Part shown: piece by piece, positions 17,806 to 25,696 of the stretch
Position numbering within the stretch: the stretch's first letter is position 1
How the letters are laid out: every line of letters starts with the position of its first letter
Assembly: GCA_947493705.1 (NCBI GenBank)
Contig: CANLSH010000029.1
Coordinates: 1-44,383, forward strand
DNA: 44,383 nt
DNA from: an uncultured Arachnia sp.
Lineage (GTDB): Bacteria; Actinomycetota; Actinomycetes; Propionibacteriales; Propionibacteriaceae
Direction of reading: 5' to 3'
Notes under the pieces: model-generated
What the model was told of the DNA's origin: nothing
What the model saw: only the letters and a program-made list of their open reading frames with translations
The model's database searches: none
Translations under genes and position numbers: made by a program

Positions 17806-18140
17806 GCGATCACCCATTCGACGAAGGTCTGCAGCCGGAACGCAGCGCGCTTGCCTGGCAACGGACCGCCCTGTCCATCGCTGTTGGTTCCCTGATCTTT
17901 GGACGCATCCTGTCCACATCGCTCGGGCTGTGGGCCTTGTTGCCCATGATGGTTGGGCTCGCCATGTCGGTCGTCCTCGGGATCAAGGCTCACGGGCGCT
18001 ACACCCACCACCACCGTACCCTCACGAGCGGCAATGGGTACCTGGCTGACGGCCGCCTCCATGCGGCTCTCGCGCTGTTCATGATCAGCGGCGGCATCTT
18101 CTCCCTGGTCATGGTGCTGATGTGGAGACTGGGCGGCTGA
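17802..18140 (+). CDS. Second DUF202-like membrane protein
   Basis: A 112-residue protein with QPERSALAWQRTALSIAVGS near its start, the DUF202 pattern with W-Q-R-T in place of W-V-R-T, and three hydrophobic segments. It starts at GTG 17802, overlapping the previous gene's stop. Tandem, diverged DUF202 pairs occur in other actinobacteria (yidG/yidH-like). Role unknown. Confidence 0.82.
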   Translation: MSDHPFDEGLQPERSALAWQRTALSIAVGSLIFGRILSTSLGLWALLPMMVGLAMSVVLGIKAHGRYTHHHRTLTSGNGYLADGRLHAALALFMISGGIFSLVMVLMWRLGG

Positions 18141-18180
18141 TCTGATCCGAGAATCCCTGAGTGGCTGCGCGGCGAAGGAG

Positions 18181-18693
18181 GCAGTGTTTCGGAGGAAGCC
18201 CGGAGAATGTCAGGGCCTCGACACGGCCGCAGGCGGCCTACTCGGCCACCGGGAGCACAGCACTCTTCAACAACACGGTACGGCCAAAACGACAGCGTGT
18301 CGAAGGGAGCCCGGAGAATGTCAGGGCCTCGACACGGCCGCAGGCGGCCTACTCGACCACCGGAAACACAGCACTCTTCAGCAACACGGTACGGCCAAAA
18401 CGACAGCGTGCCGAAGGGAGGCCGGCATGCGTCAAAGCCTCGACACGGCCGCAGGCGGCCTACTCGACCACCGGGAACAGAGCACTCTTCAGCAACACGG
18501 TACGGCCAAAACGACAGCGTGCCGAAGGGAGGCCGTCGTGCGTCAGGGCCTCGACACGGCCGCAGGCGGCCTACTCGACCACCGGGAATAGGGCCACCGG
18601 GAACAGGGCCACCGGGAACAGGGCCACCGGGAACAGGGCCACCGGGAACAGGGCCACCGGGAATAGTGCACTTTTCCGCAACACGGTGCGGCC
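18181..18693. repeat. 111-bp tandem repeat array with REP-like palindromic core
   Basis: Four copies with exact spacing of 111 bases: the core CTCGACACGGCCGCAGGCGG begins at 18217, 18328, 18439 and 18550. The core holds GGCCGC-AG-GCGGCC and is flanked by TCGA on both sides, so each unit can form a hairpin. It fills the gap between the converging DUF202 and clpC genes (18141-18839). Because 111 is a multiple of three, long meaningless reading frames run through it; no ribosome site or gene was found. Confidence 0.93.
18581..18670. repeat. 15-bp repeats nested in the last 111-bp unit
   Basis: Six units of ACCGGGAAYAGGGCC (the last diverging after 11 bases) lie inside the fourth 111-bp unit. 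They expand the segment that reads ACCGGGAACAGAGCACTC in the other copies. The first and last carry T where the middle four carry C, as expected for internal slippage. Confidence 0.93.
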
Positions 18694-18781
18694 AGAGGCT
18701 CGACTCGTCGCTGCTCGACACCTGGCCGGTGGAGGGATTCGACCGGCCGATGAAGCGCTCGCCGGAGAACCCCAGAGACAC

Positions 18782-18818
18782 CTCGTGGCGCGTCCCCGGG
18801 AAGGGGCCGCGCCACGAG
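18782..18818 (-). terminator. Strong terminator hairpin after clpC
   Basis: CTCGTGGCGCG and CGCGCCACGAG form a perfect 11-base stem with a 15-base loop, 21 bases after the clpC stop. It also separates clpC from the repeat array. Confidence 0.7.
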
Positions 18819-18839
18819 TCATGCGTTGCTGTGAAGTCT

Positions 18840-21338
18840 TTACTCCGAATCCGGAACAGCGACTTCGAGGTCCGGGATCTCGCTCTTGGACACACCGGTG
18901 AACTTGAACGGCTGGTCCGAGCCCTCGTCCGCCACGTCCACCTGCACGATCTGTCCGGGAGCCAGTTCACCGAAGAGGATCTGCTCGGCAAGGATGTCCT
19001 CGATGTCTCGCTGGAGCGCGCGACGCAACGGACGCGCACCCAACACGGGATCGTAGCCACGCTTGGCGATCAGGGCCTTGGCTGCAGTGGTGAGCTCGAT
19101 GCCCATGTCCCGATCCTGCAGGCGGCCCTCAATCTCGGCCACCATGAGATCAACAATGCGCACGATGTCGTCCTGCGTGAGCTGGTGGAACACGACCACT
19201 TCATCCACACGGTTCAAGAACTCCGGACGGAAGTGCTGCTTCAGCTCGTCCGACACCTTGGCCTTCATCTTCTCGTAGCTGGACTCGGTGTCCCCAGCAG
19301 CGGAGAACCCAAGGTTTACGCCCTTACTGATATCGCGCGAACCAAGGTTGGTGGTCATCACGATCACGGTGTTCTTGAAGTCGACCACGCGGCCCTGAGC
19401 ATCAGTCAACCGTCCCTCATCCAGAATCTGGAGCAAGGAATTGAAAATGTCCGGGTGCGCCTTCTCGATCTCATCGAACAGTACGACGGAAAATGGCTTG
19501 CGGCGCACCTTTTCGGTGAGCTGTCCACCCTCTTCGTACCCCACATATCCGGGGGGCGATCCGAACATCCGCGAAGCGGTGTGCTTCTCCGAATACTCAC
19601 TCATGTCCAAAGTAATGAGGGCATCCTCATCACCGAACAAGAACTCTGTCAGCGCCTTGGTGAGTTCAGTCTTACCAACTCCCGAGGGGCCGGCGAAGAT
19701 GAACGAACCACTGGGACGCTTGGGATCCTTGAGACCTGCACGCGTGCGACGGATGGAGCGCGACAGGGAATGCACTGCATCCTCTTGGCCGATGTAGCGC
19801 TTGCCGAGCTCAGCTTCCATGCGCAACAGCCGCGCGGACTCCTCCTCGGTGAGCTTGAAGACCGGAATGCCAGTGGTGCCCGAGAGGACGACTGCAATCT
19901 CTTCCTCGCCGACCACCGCGGGAATGTCCGAGTCCCCCTGCTTCCAGGCCTCTTCCTTCTCCGCACGCTGCCCCTGCAGACGCTGGACCTCGTCGCGCAG
20001 CTTGGCTGCCTTCTCGAAGTCCTGTGCGTCAATGGCCGCATCCTTGTTCACCTTCAGGGCTGCGATCTTCTCATCGAATTCACGCAAATCCGGTGGGGCG
20101 GTCATCCGCTGGATGCGCAGACGCGCACCAGCCTCGTCGATCAGATCAATGGCCTTGTCAGGCAGGAACCGATCCTGGATGTAGCGAGCAGCCATTGTTG
20201 CCGCAGCCGACAGTGCCTCGTCGGTGATGGTGATGCGGTGGTGCGCTTCGTAGCGGTCCCGTAGCCCCTTGAGGATGTCAACGGTGTGACCCACCGAGGG
20301 CTCGGCAACCTGGATGGGCTGGAAGCGTCGCTCCAACGCAGCATCCTTCTCGATGTGTTTGCGGTACTCGTCAAGCGTTGTGGCACCAATGGTCTGCAGC
20401 TCTCCGCGAGCCAGCATGGGCTTCAGGATGGAAGCCGCGTCAATCGCGCCTTCGGCCGCACCAGCGCCCACCAACGTATGGATCTCGTCGATGAAAAGCA
20501 TGATGTCACCGCGCGATTTGATCTCTTTGAGCACCTTCTTGAGGCGTTCCTCAAAGTCACCGCGATACCGCGAGCCGGCAACGAGCGCACCGAGGTCCAA
20601 AGTATAGATCTGCTTGTCGCGCAGGGTTTCCGGCACGTCACCGCGAACGATGGCTTGCGCCAGGCCCTCCACGACGGCCGTCTTGCCCACCCCGGGTTCG
20701 CCGATCAGGACGGGGTTGTTCTTGGTGCGGCGGCTGAGCACCGTCATGACCCGCTCTATCTCCTGGATGCGTCCAATGACGGGATCCAGGGCATTGTCGC
20801 GGGCGGCCTGCGTGAGATTGCGACCGAACTGGTCGAGAACCTGCGACGAGGACTTCTCCGGGCCGCTCTCCGGGGCGCCAGCCAAGGATGATTCCTTGCC
20901 CTGGTAACCGGACAACAGCTGAATGACGGTGGAGCGCACCCGGTTGAGGTCAGCGCCGAGCTTGAGCAGCGCCTGGGCGGCCACACCCTCACCCTCGCGG
21001 ATCAGACCCAGCAGAATGTGCTCGGTGCCGATGTAGGTGTGGTTCATCTGAAGTGCTTCACGCAGCGAGAGTTCAAGCACGCGCTTGGCTCGAGGCGTGA
21101 AGGGGATGTGACCGGTGGGCACTTGCTGCCCCTGGCCAATGATCTCTTCCACCTGCTCGCGCACTGCCTCCAGCGAGATCCCGAGGGACTCCAATGCCTT
21201 GGCTGCAACCCCCTCTCCCTCATGAATGAGGCCGAGCAGGATGTGCTCCGTACCGATGTAGTTGTGATTCAGCAGCTTGGCCTCGTCCTGCGCCAGCACG
21301 ATGACCCGACGGGCCCGGTCAGTAAACCGTTCAAACAT
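18840..21338 (-). CDS. clpC: ATP-dependent Clp protease ATPase subunit ClpC
   Basis: An HSP100 unfoldase that feeds proteins to ClpP1P2. The 832-residue product has the Clp N-domain repeats ([20 protein letters not shown] and a second copy near 80-150) and D1 Walker [14 protein letters not shown]. It also has a UVR-containing middle domain ([15 protein letters not shown]), D2 Walker [15 protein letters not shown], and a C-terminal D2-small domain. The true start is ATG 21338, eight bases after AGGAGG; the open frame upstream to 21431 is leader. The C-terminal tail is acidic. lsr2 lies directly upstream on the same strand, the usual actinobacterial order. Confidence 0.97.
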   Translation of the reverse strand: MFERFTDRARRVIVLAQDEAKLLNHNYIGTEHILLGLIHEGEGVAAKALESLGISLEAVREQVEEIIGQGQQVPTGHIPFTPRAKRVLELSLREALQMNHTYIGTEHILLGLIREGEGVAAQALLKLGADLNRVRSTVIQLLSGYQGKESSLAGAPESGPEKSSSQVLDQFGRNLTQAARDNALDPVIGRIQEIERVMTVLSRRTKNNPVLIGEPGVGKTAVVEGLAQAIVRGDVPETLRDKQIYTLDLGALVAGSRYRGDFEERLKKVLKEIKSRGDIMLFIDEIHTLVGAGAAEGAIDAASILKPMLARGELQTIGATTLDEYRKHIEKDAALERRFQPIQVAEPSVGHTVDILKGLRDRYEAHHRITITDEALSAAATMAARYIQDRFLPDKAIDLIDEAGARLRIQRMTAPPDLREFDEKIAALKVNKDAAIDAQDFEKAAKLRDEVQRLQGQRAEKEEAWKQGDSDIPAVVGEEEIAVVLSGTTGIPVFKLTEEESARLLRMEAELGKRYIGQEDAVHSLSRSIRRTRAGLKDPKRPSGSFIFAGPSGVGKTELTKALTEFLFGDEDALITLDMSEYSEKHTASRMFGSPPGYVGYEEGGQLTEKVRRKPFSVVLFDEIEKAHPDIFNSLLQILDEGRLTDAQGRVVDFKNTVIVMTTNLGSRDISKGVNLGFSAAGDTESSYEKMKAKVSDELKQHFRPEFLNRVDEVVVFHQLTQDDIVRIVDLMVAEIEGRLQDRDMGIELTTAAKALIAKRGYDPVLGARPLRRALQRDIEDILAEQILFGELAPGQIVQVDVADEGSDQPFKFTGVSKSEIPDLEVAVPDSE

Positions 21339-21433
21339 TGAATTTCCCTCCTGGGGGGTCTCACCTGGAGACGGTGGAACCTGAAGCTCTTTACAGCTTA
21401 ACCAACGCTGGCAGAAGAACCAGAGTTCCACCG

Positions 21434-21448
21434 TTCACCCATGGCGAA
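21434..21448 (-). promoter_or_regulatory. Possible ClgR operator upstream of clpC
   Basis: On the minus strand TTCGC-CATGG-GTGAA is a near-perfect inverted repeat (one mismatch from TTCGC-N5-GCGAA), about 96 bases before the clpC ATG. ClgR, the actinobacterial activator of clp genes, recognises CGC-N5-GCG-type sites. The match is good but not perfect, and ClgR itself is not in the window. Confidence 0.35.
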
Positions 21449-21452
21449 ACCG

Positions 21453-21782
21453 TCAGTGGGACTGGTCGTATGCGTCTCGAATTTCCTTGGGAACGCGTCC
21501 TCGATCGGACACTTCATAGCCCTGCTCGCGCGCCCATGTCCGCACGGCGGAAGCGTCACTGCCGGTGGAGGCGGTGCCGCGCGCGGACGAACGACGCCCT
21601 CCACCTGCTGAGCTTCGACGCGCCTTTTCGATGAAGGGGGCCAACGCCTCCGACAACCTGTCCAGATTTGATTCGTTCAGATCAATCTCGTAGGCCCGAC
21701 CATCGAGCGCAAACGTGGCGGTCCGCTTTGCGTCGCCACCATCGATATCGTCCAACAAGATCGTTTGCACCTTGCGTGCCAT
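21453..21782 (-). CDS. lsr2: Lsr2 nucleoid-associated protein
   Basis: A 109-residue AT-hook-like DNA-binding protein that bridges DNA and silences AT-rich, often acquired, genes; the actinobacterial counterpart of H-NS. N-terminal dimerisation domain MARKVQTILLDDIDGG, a basic Ser/Ala/Gly linker (RRSSAGGGRRSSARGT), and the C-terminal domain with the RGR minor-groove motif in SDRGRVPKEIRDAYD. ATG 21782 is preceded by GGAGAAG. It sits just upstream of clpC, as in Mycobacterium. Confidence 0.96.
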   Translation of the reverse strand: MARKVQTILLDDIDGGDAKRTATFALDGRAYEIDLNESNLDRLSEALAPFIEKARRSSAGGGRRSSARGTASTGSDASAVRTWAREQGYEVSDRGRVPKEIRDAYDQSH

Positions 21783-22122
21783 GTTTCACTTCTCCGCCCT
21801 ACCCCCGCCAATTGTTACGGGGGCATTGAAATCCTGAGGCAACGTTTGTTGCTCCATATTCATACTTTACTGGATGTTGAGGTTAACAAAAGGTATCCCA
21901 GCTGAATATTTTCAGGTTGGCGACGCCGCGGGCCCACAATGTGTCCCTCATGCGAGGATCTTCTTGTTGCCACCACGGGCTGTCAATGGCACGGATTGAA
22001 CAATGACGGGAGTTGAGGGTGTGGCGTCTGCGCTTGTGGGAGGTTAGCAAACACGACAACGTCGACGATGTGGCCACGCTGGCCATGGCGTCCGCCAACT
22101 CGACGCCTTGATTGTTGTTGTC
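21783..22122 (-). promoter_or_regulatory. Upstream region of lsr2, partly AT-rich
   Basis: No gene was recognised in these 340 bases. A stretch around 21835-21920 is distinctly AT-richer than the surroundings (e.g. CATATTCATACTTTACTGG and TTAACAAAAGG), which would suit the lsr2 promoter and possible Lsr2 autoregulation. CCCCCG (21802-21807) and CGGGGG (21818-21823) form a perfect six-base stem about 20 bases before the lsr2 ATG. The hairpin is next to the ribosome site and could affect translation if transcribed. Confidence 0.45.
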
Positions 22123-22737
22123 TCAGGCCTGAAGGCGCGTTTCCTCAAAATCACCGAGCTGAATCCTTGCCATGTCAACCATGGTGGGATGTTCGCCCTC
22201 GGCCCACAGGTCTTCAGTCCTGGGATCAGGCGAGGTTGCGTGCCGAGGAAGGTCGATGACGTTGTCAGAGCGCTGCGACTCGACAGCCGCAAGGCGAGCA
22301 GTCAGGTCATCAATGCGCGACTGACGCTCTGCAATCTCTCCACGTAGCCAGACCGAGTTGCCGCGCATGCTGCTGAGTTCTGCATTGGCTGCACTGAGCT
22401 GTCGGCGCTGTGCCGAGATCACGGACTTGAGATTGTCCACGCGATGGGCAAAGCGATCCAGCATGGCCATCGAGTCGCCGTGATGCTTGTCCGACTGCTC
22501 CACGCGCAGGGCCACCTGGCGCCTGACCTCTTCCCGGTGGGCAGCTCTCTCGCGTTCAATCTCACGCCACGCGACAGCAACGGCAGCCAACGCCATGATC
22601 ACTGCCACAAGGGCCCCCGCACGTACCAGCCAGATGCCCCCGAAGAGAGAAGCGACGGTGGCCAGGGTGCCGACGATGAGAATCGTCAGCGCGAGATTGC
22701 GTTCGGAGGATTTCTGTACTGCTCGTCGGCCAGGCAT
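22123..22737 (-). CDS. Membrane protein with a long coiled coil, function unknown
   Basis: A 204-residue protein: a basic N-terminus (PGRRAVQKSSERN), two adjacent hydrophobic segments (LALTILIVGTLATVASLFGG and GALVAVIMALAAVAVAW, about 15-58), then about 100 residues of charged heptad-like coiled coil (REIERERAAHREEVRRQ through DDLTARLAAVESQ). The tail is acidic. It is probably anchored by the hairpin of helices with the coiled coil in the cytoplasm. I do not recognise the family. It lies 96 bases downstream of the folate operon, so read-through expression is possible. Confidence 0.7.
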   Translation of the reverse strand: MPGRRAVQKSSERNLALTILIVGTLATVASLFGGIWLVRAGALVAVIMALAAVAVAWREIERERAAHREEVRRQVALRVEQSDKHHGDSMAMLDRFAHRVDNLKSVISAQRRQLSAANAELSSMRGNSVWLRGEIAERQSRIDDLTARLAAVESQRSDNVIDLPRHATSPDPRTEDLWAEGEHPTMVDMARIQLGDFEETRLQA

Positions 22738-22833
22738 GTCGTCAGGTTATGCCACCGGGCAGGGATTCGGAATTCACACCCCAGCGTGTTGCACGTTGTG
22801 CGCCAAGAAATACATCGCCGGCGCTTCCGCGGA

Positions 22834-23337
22834 TCATGCCGGGTTACTGGCCTGGCTTCCACCCTCGTCAGAATCGTCATCCACCGATATCAGGCAGGCC
22901 TTTTCCAAGGCATACCCCGCCATGGCGAGCAGCAGCGATGCGATGATCGTGACCGAGCCCTGCAGGACCCGCGCAGTGGGTTGCTCAGCGAAAAGTGAGC
23001 TGACGAACCGTCCGACGTAGACCGCATGTCCGCCTGCCAGCACCGCCCCCGTCATCACCATTGACTTGGCCACGAGCAGAACAGCAACAGCCTCTCCGCT
23101 GGAGATGCTTCGTTCCTCACGTCGGCGGGGCATGCTTCTGGCGAAGATCCACGCCGCCACCGCCATGACCACCAGCACACCGGGCACCGTCCAGGGCACC
23201 ACAGGTGGAAATGCGCTGAACAGATCCAGAACGATCAACAGCACAACACAGACGAGCGCTCCGGCCACAGCCGAGATCGCCACTTGCCGCGGCGTGGTGA
23301 GCGTCAGTTTGGGACGCGGGCCGCTGGGAGGAGTCAA
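22834..23337 (-). CDS. DUF3180 membrane protein
   Basis: A 167-residue protein with four hydrophobic segments (for example SAVAGALVCVVLLIVLDLF near residue 22) and the position directly after folK that marks DUF3180 in actinobacteria. The start is TTG 23337, overlapping the folK stop as TTGA, so it is coupled to folK and last in the ftsH-fol operon. Function unknown. Confidence 0.82.
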   Translation of the reverse strand: MTPPSGPRPKLTLTTPRQVAISAVAGALVCVVLLIVLDLFSAFPPVVPWTVPGVLVVMAVAAWIFARSMPRRREERSISSGEAVAVLLVAKSMVMTGAVLAGGHAVYVGRFVSSLFAEQPTARVLQGSVTIIASLLLAMAGYALEKACLISVDDDSDEGGSQASNPA

Positions 23338-23894
23338 AACCGTGTGGCGGCCGAAATGACGATGTCGTCGCGGCGCCGGACGCCTGATGTGTCCACGTTC
23401 TTCACCAGTTCCGCGACGGGGCCCTGACCATCAATGACGGCCCTGGGATCGATGTCCAGCCATGGCACCAAGACGAAAGCTCTCTCATGTGCTCGCGGGT
23501 GGGGAAGTTCCAGGTGATCCTCGCTGATGCGCTTGCCCACCATGATGATGTCAATGTCCAAGGTGCGTGGGCCGTTGACAACCTCCCGCGACCGGCCGAA
23601 GTTGTCCTCGATCGCAAACGCCCGGTCCAGGAGGGTGAGAGGCTCCAGCGTGGATTCCGCCACCACCACAAGGTTCAGGAAATCCGGCTGCTGCGGCCCA
23701 CCCACCGGTGTGGTCTGATACACCGGCGAGACGTCAACGATGATCACATCCGGAGTCTCAGCGAGAAACTCCACTGCTTCCGTGAGGATGGCTGCGGAGT
23801 CCCCCTCGTTGGATCCGAGACTGAAGACCACCTTGGAAATGGGCCTGAGGTTCCCGAGCGTGTCGATGTCGATGTCAAAGGGGCCGTTGATCAT
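23334..23894 (-). CDS. folK: 2-amino-4-hydroxy-6-hydroxymethyldihydropteridine diphosphokinase
   Basis: HPPK transfers pyrophosphate from ATP to the pterin alcohol before condensation with p-aminobenzoate. The 186 residues contain FSLGSNEGDS, YQTTPVGGPQQPDFLN and the HPPK signature NGPRTLDIDIIMVG. About 20 residues precede the first strand, more than in typical HPPK. The ATG overlaps the folB stop (ATGA), which fixes the start and makes the extension real. Confidence 0.94.
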   Translation of the reverse strand: MINGPFDIDIDTLGNLRPISKVVFSLGSNEGDSAAILTEAVEFLAETPDVIIVDVSPVYQTTPVGGPQQPDFLNLVVVAESTLEPLTLLDRAFAIEDNFGRSREVVNGPRTLDIDIIMVGKRISEDHLELPHPRAHERAFVLVPWLDIDPRAVIDGQGPVAELVKNVDTSGVRRRDDIVISAATRF

Positions 23895-24322
23895 GATTTG
23901 CTCCTGTGGATCGTGACGGACAGATCGCTGAATTCATGCTGTACCGGGGCCTGCGGTTTGTGCACTGTGACACTCACCTCGTCGACCCTGTCGAAGGACA
24001 GGCAACGATCAGCGATGCGGCCGGCCACCGTCTCGATGAGGTTGAACGCCTCACCGGTGATGACTGCCACCACCTGGCCCGCCACCTCCGCGTAGTTCAC
24101 GGTGGCGGCGAGTTCATCGGATTGGGTGTCCAGAGCGAGCCCCAGCTGAACATCCACCACAAAAACCTGACCGTCCCGGCGCTCCTCGGGGAAGACCCCG
24201 TGGTGGCCGGAGGCGGTCAGCCCTGAGATGGTGATCCAGTCGATGGCTCGTATCTCCTTGGCGTCAATGAAGCTGCATCTGTCGTCGAGACTGTACCGCA
24301 CCCTTGCGGTGGGACCACCCAC
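23891..24322 (-). CDS. folB: Dihydroneopterin aldolase; start uncertain, possibly AUC
   Basis: Converts dihydroneopterin to the hydroxymethyl pterin and glycolaldehyde. The conserved part begins IDWITISGLTASGHHGVFPEE, with GQVFVVDVQLGL, NYAEVAGQVVAVITGEAFNLIE and the C-terminal VTVHKPQAP strand. The coordinates give the longest usual-codon frame (GTG 24322, 143 residues), but that start has no Shine-Dalgarno and adds 26 unconserved residues. Family members begin exactly where an ATC stands at 24244; AAGGAG lies nine bases before it, giving a normal length of 117. An in-frame GTG at 24301 is a third choice. folP ends 15 bases upstream. Confidence 0.88.
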   Translation of the reverse strand: MGGPTARVRYSLDDRCSFIDAKEIRAIDWITISGLTASGHHGVFPEERRDGQVFVVDVQLGLALDTQSDELAATVNYAEVAGQVVAVITGEAFNLIETVAGRIADRCLSFDRVDEVSVTVHKPQAPVQHEFSDLSVTIHRSKS

Positions 24323-24337
24323 AGGGGCGCTGTGCGA

Positions 24338-25129
24338 TTACCCCAGGGGCAGCTGTGAACCGACTGCAATGGCATCGAGCTGGCTTCTCACCTCATGGGT
24401 CCTGACACCCCAGATGCCGTGCGACGCACACCATGCGCTGACGGCGGCCGTGGCTGGGTCACGCTCGGCGGGTGGACGTCCACCCACCAGGTCACCCAAG
24501 AACTTCTTGCGTGAGACTCCGACCAGAACCCTGTGCCCGAGAGCGTTGAACCGTCCCAGTGCGCGCAGCAATGTCCAGTTGTGCTCACCCAACTTCGAGA
24601 AGCCAATGCCGGGGTCGAGAATGATTCGTGCCGGATCCACCCCCGCGGCCACGGCAGCATCGCGTCGCTGCAACAGTTCACCCATGACGTCTTCAACCAC
24701 ATCGGTGTAGACCGCCCGGGCCTGCATCACACGGGACTGGGCGCGCCAGTGCATCACCACGTAGTCCACGTCCGCGGCAGCGACACATCGCAGCATGTCC
24801 GGGTCAGCCATGCCCCCGGAGACGTCGTTGATGAGGCGGGCCCCCGCGTCCACGGCCGCCTCGGCAGTCGCGGCGCTCATGGTGTCGATCGATACCACGA
24901 CGCCGCAGTTCGCCAACCCGGAGACAACTGGCAGGACCCGACGTCGTTCCTCCTCGCTCGCGACACGGTCCGCGCCGGGGCGGGTTGATTCTCCGCCCAC
25001 ATCGATGATTGCGGCGCCCTGGGCGATCAGGTCCAGCCCATGACCGATCGCTGCGTCGACGCCATGAAACTGTCCACCGTCGGAGAAGGAATCGGGAGTT
25101 GTATTGACCACCCCCATGATGAGCGTCAT
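24338..25129 (-). CDS. folP: Dihydropteroate synthase
   Basis: Condenses hydroxymethyldihydropterin pyrophosphate with p-aminobenzoate; the sulfonamide target. 263 residues with both family signatures: MGVVNTTPDSFSDGG (about 5-19) and IDVGGESTRPGA (about 42-53), then SIDT and LINDVSGG. It starts three bases after the folE stop, so translation is probably coupled. Confidence 0.96.
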   Translation of the reverse strand: MTLIMGVVNTTPDSFSDGGQFHGVDAAIGHGLDLIAQGAAIIDVGGESTRPGADRVASEEERRRVLPVVSGLANCGVVVSIDTMSAATAEAAVDAGARLINDVSGGMADPDMLRCVAAADVDYVVMHWRAQSRVMQARAVYTDVVEDVMGELLQRRDAAVAAGVDPARIILDPGIGFSKLGEHNWTLLRALGRFNALGHRVLVGVSRKKFLGDLVGGRPPAERDPATAAVSAWCASHGIWGVRTHEVRSQLDAIAVGSQLPLG

Positions 25130-25132
25130 GGC

Positions 25133-25696
25133 TCAGCGGCCAAGGATCAGGCTCATGGCCTCAGCCCTGGTTGCCGCGTTGCGCAGGTGGCCACGAACGG
25201 CACTGGTGATGGTCTGGCTACCTCGTTTGCGCACGCCACGCATGGTCATGCACATGTGCTCCGCCTCCACGACGACGATGACACCACTGGCTCCGACATG
25301 CTCAACGAGAGCGTCGGCGATCTGGCTCGTCAGGCGCTCCTGCACCTGCGGCCGACGGGCGTAGATGTCCACCAGCCGTGCGAGCTTCGAGAGCCCGGTG
25401 ACCCTGCCCCCGGGGCCCGGAATGTAGCCCACATGGGCCACGCCGGTGAACGGCAACAGGTGGTGCTCGCAGCAGCTGACCAGTTCGACGTCGCGCACGA
25501 GCACCAGTTCCTCGTGCTCAATGTCGAACGTGGTGGCCAGCAGAGCTGCAGGATCGGCGCCCAGACCGGAGAAGAGTTCCTCGTAGGAGCGTGCCACCCG
25601 TGCCGGAGTCCCCTGCAGGCCGTCCCGGTCAGGATCCTCCCCCACCGCCCACAGGATCTCCTTGACGGCGGCCTCGATGCGGGCGTGGTCCACCAT
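25133..25696 (-). CDS. folE: GTP cyclohydrolase I
   Basis: First enzyme of folate synthesis, making dihydroneopterin triphosphate from GTP. The 187 residues carry the zinc ligands in [10 protein letters not shown] and in EHMCMTMRG, with [14 protein letters not shown] near the start. ATG 25696 overlaps the ftsH stop in TGATG; the frame continues upstream inside ftsH but the overlap start fits the family length best. Confidence 0.95.
   Translation of the reverse strand: MVDHARIEAAVKEILWAVGEDPDRDGLQGTPARVARSYEELFSGLGADPAALLATTFDIEHEELVLVRDVELVSCCEHHLLPFTGVAHVGYIPGPGGRVTGLSKLARLVDIYARRPQVQERLTSQIADALVEHVGASGVIVVVEAEHMCMTMRGVRKRGSQTITSAVRGHLRNAATRAEAMSLILGR

Noticed and set aside
18181..18693. 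CRISPR array
   Set aside because: Units are directly abutting 111-base copies without unique spacers and no cas genes are present.
18207..20264. A 685-codon plus-strand open frame through the repeat array and antisense to clpC
   Set aside because: The 111-base units keep frames open by chance and the rest is a shadow of clpC. No ribosome site and no family.
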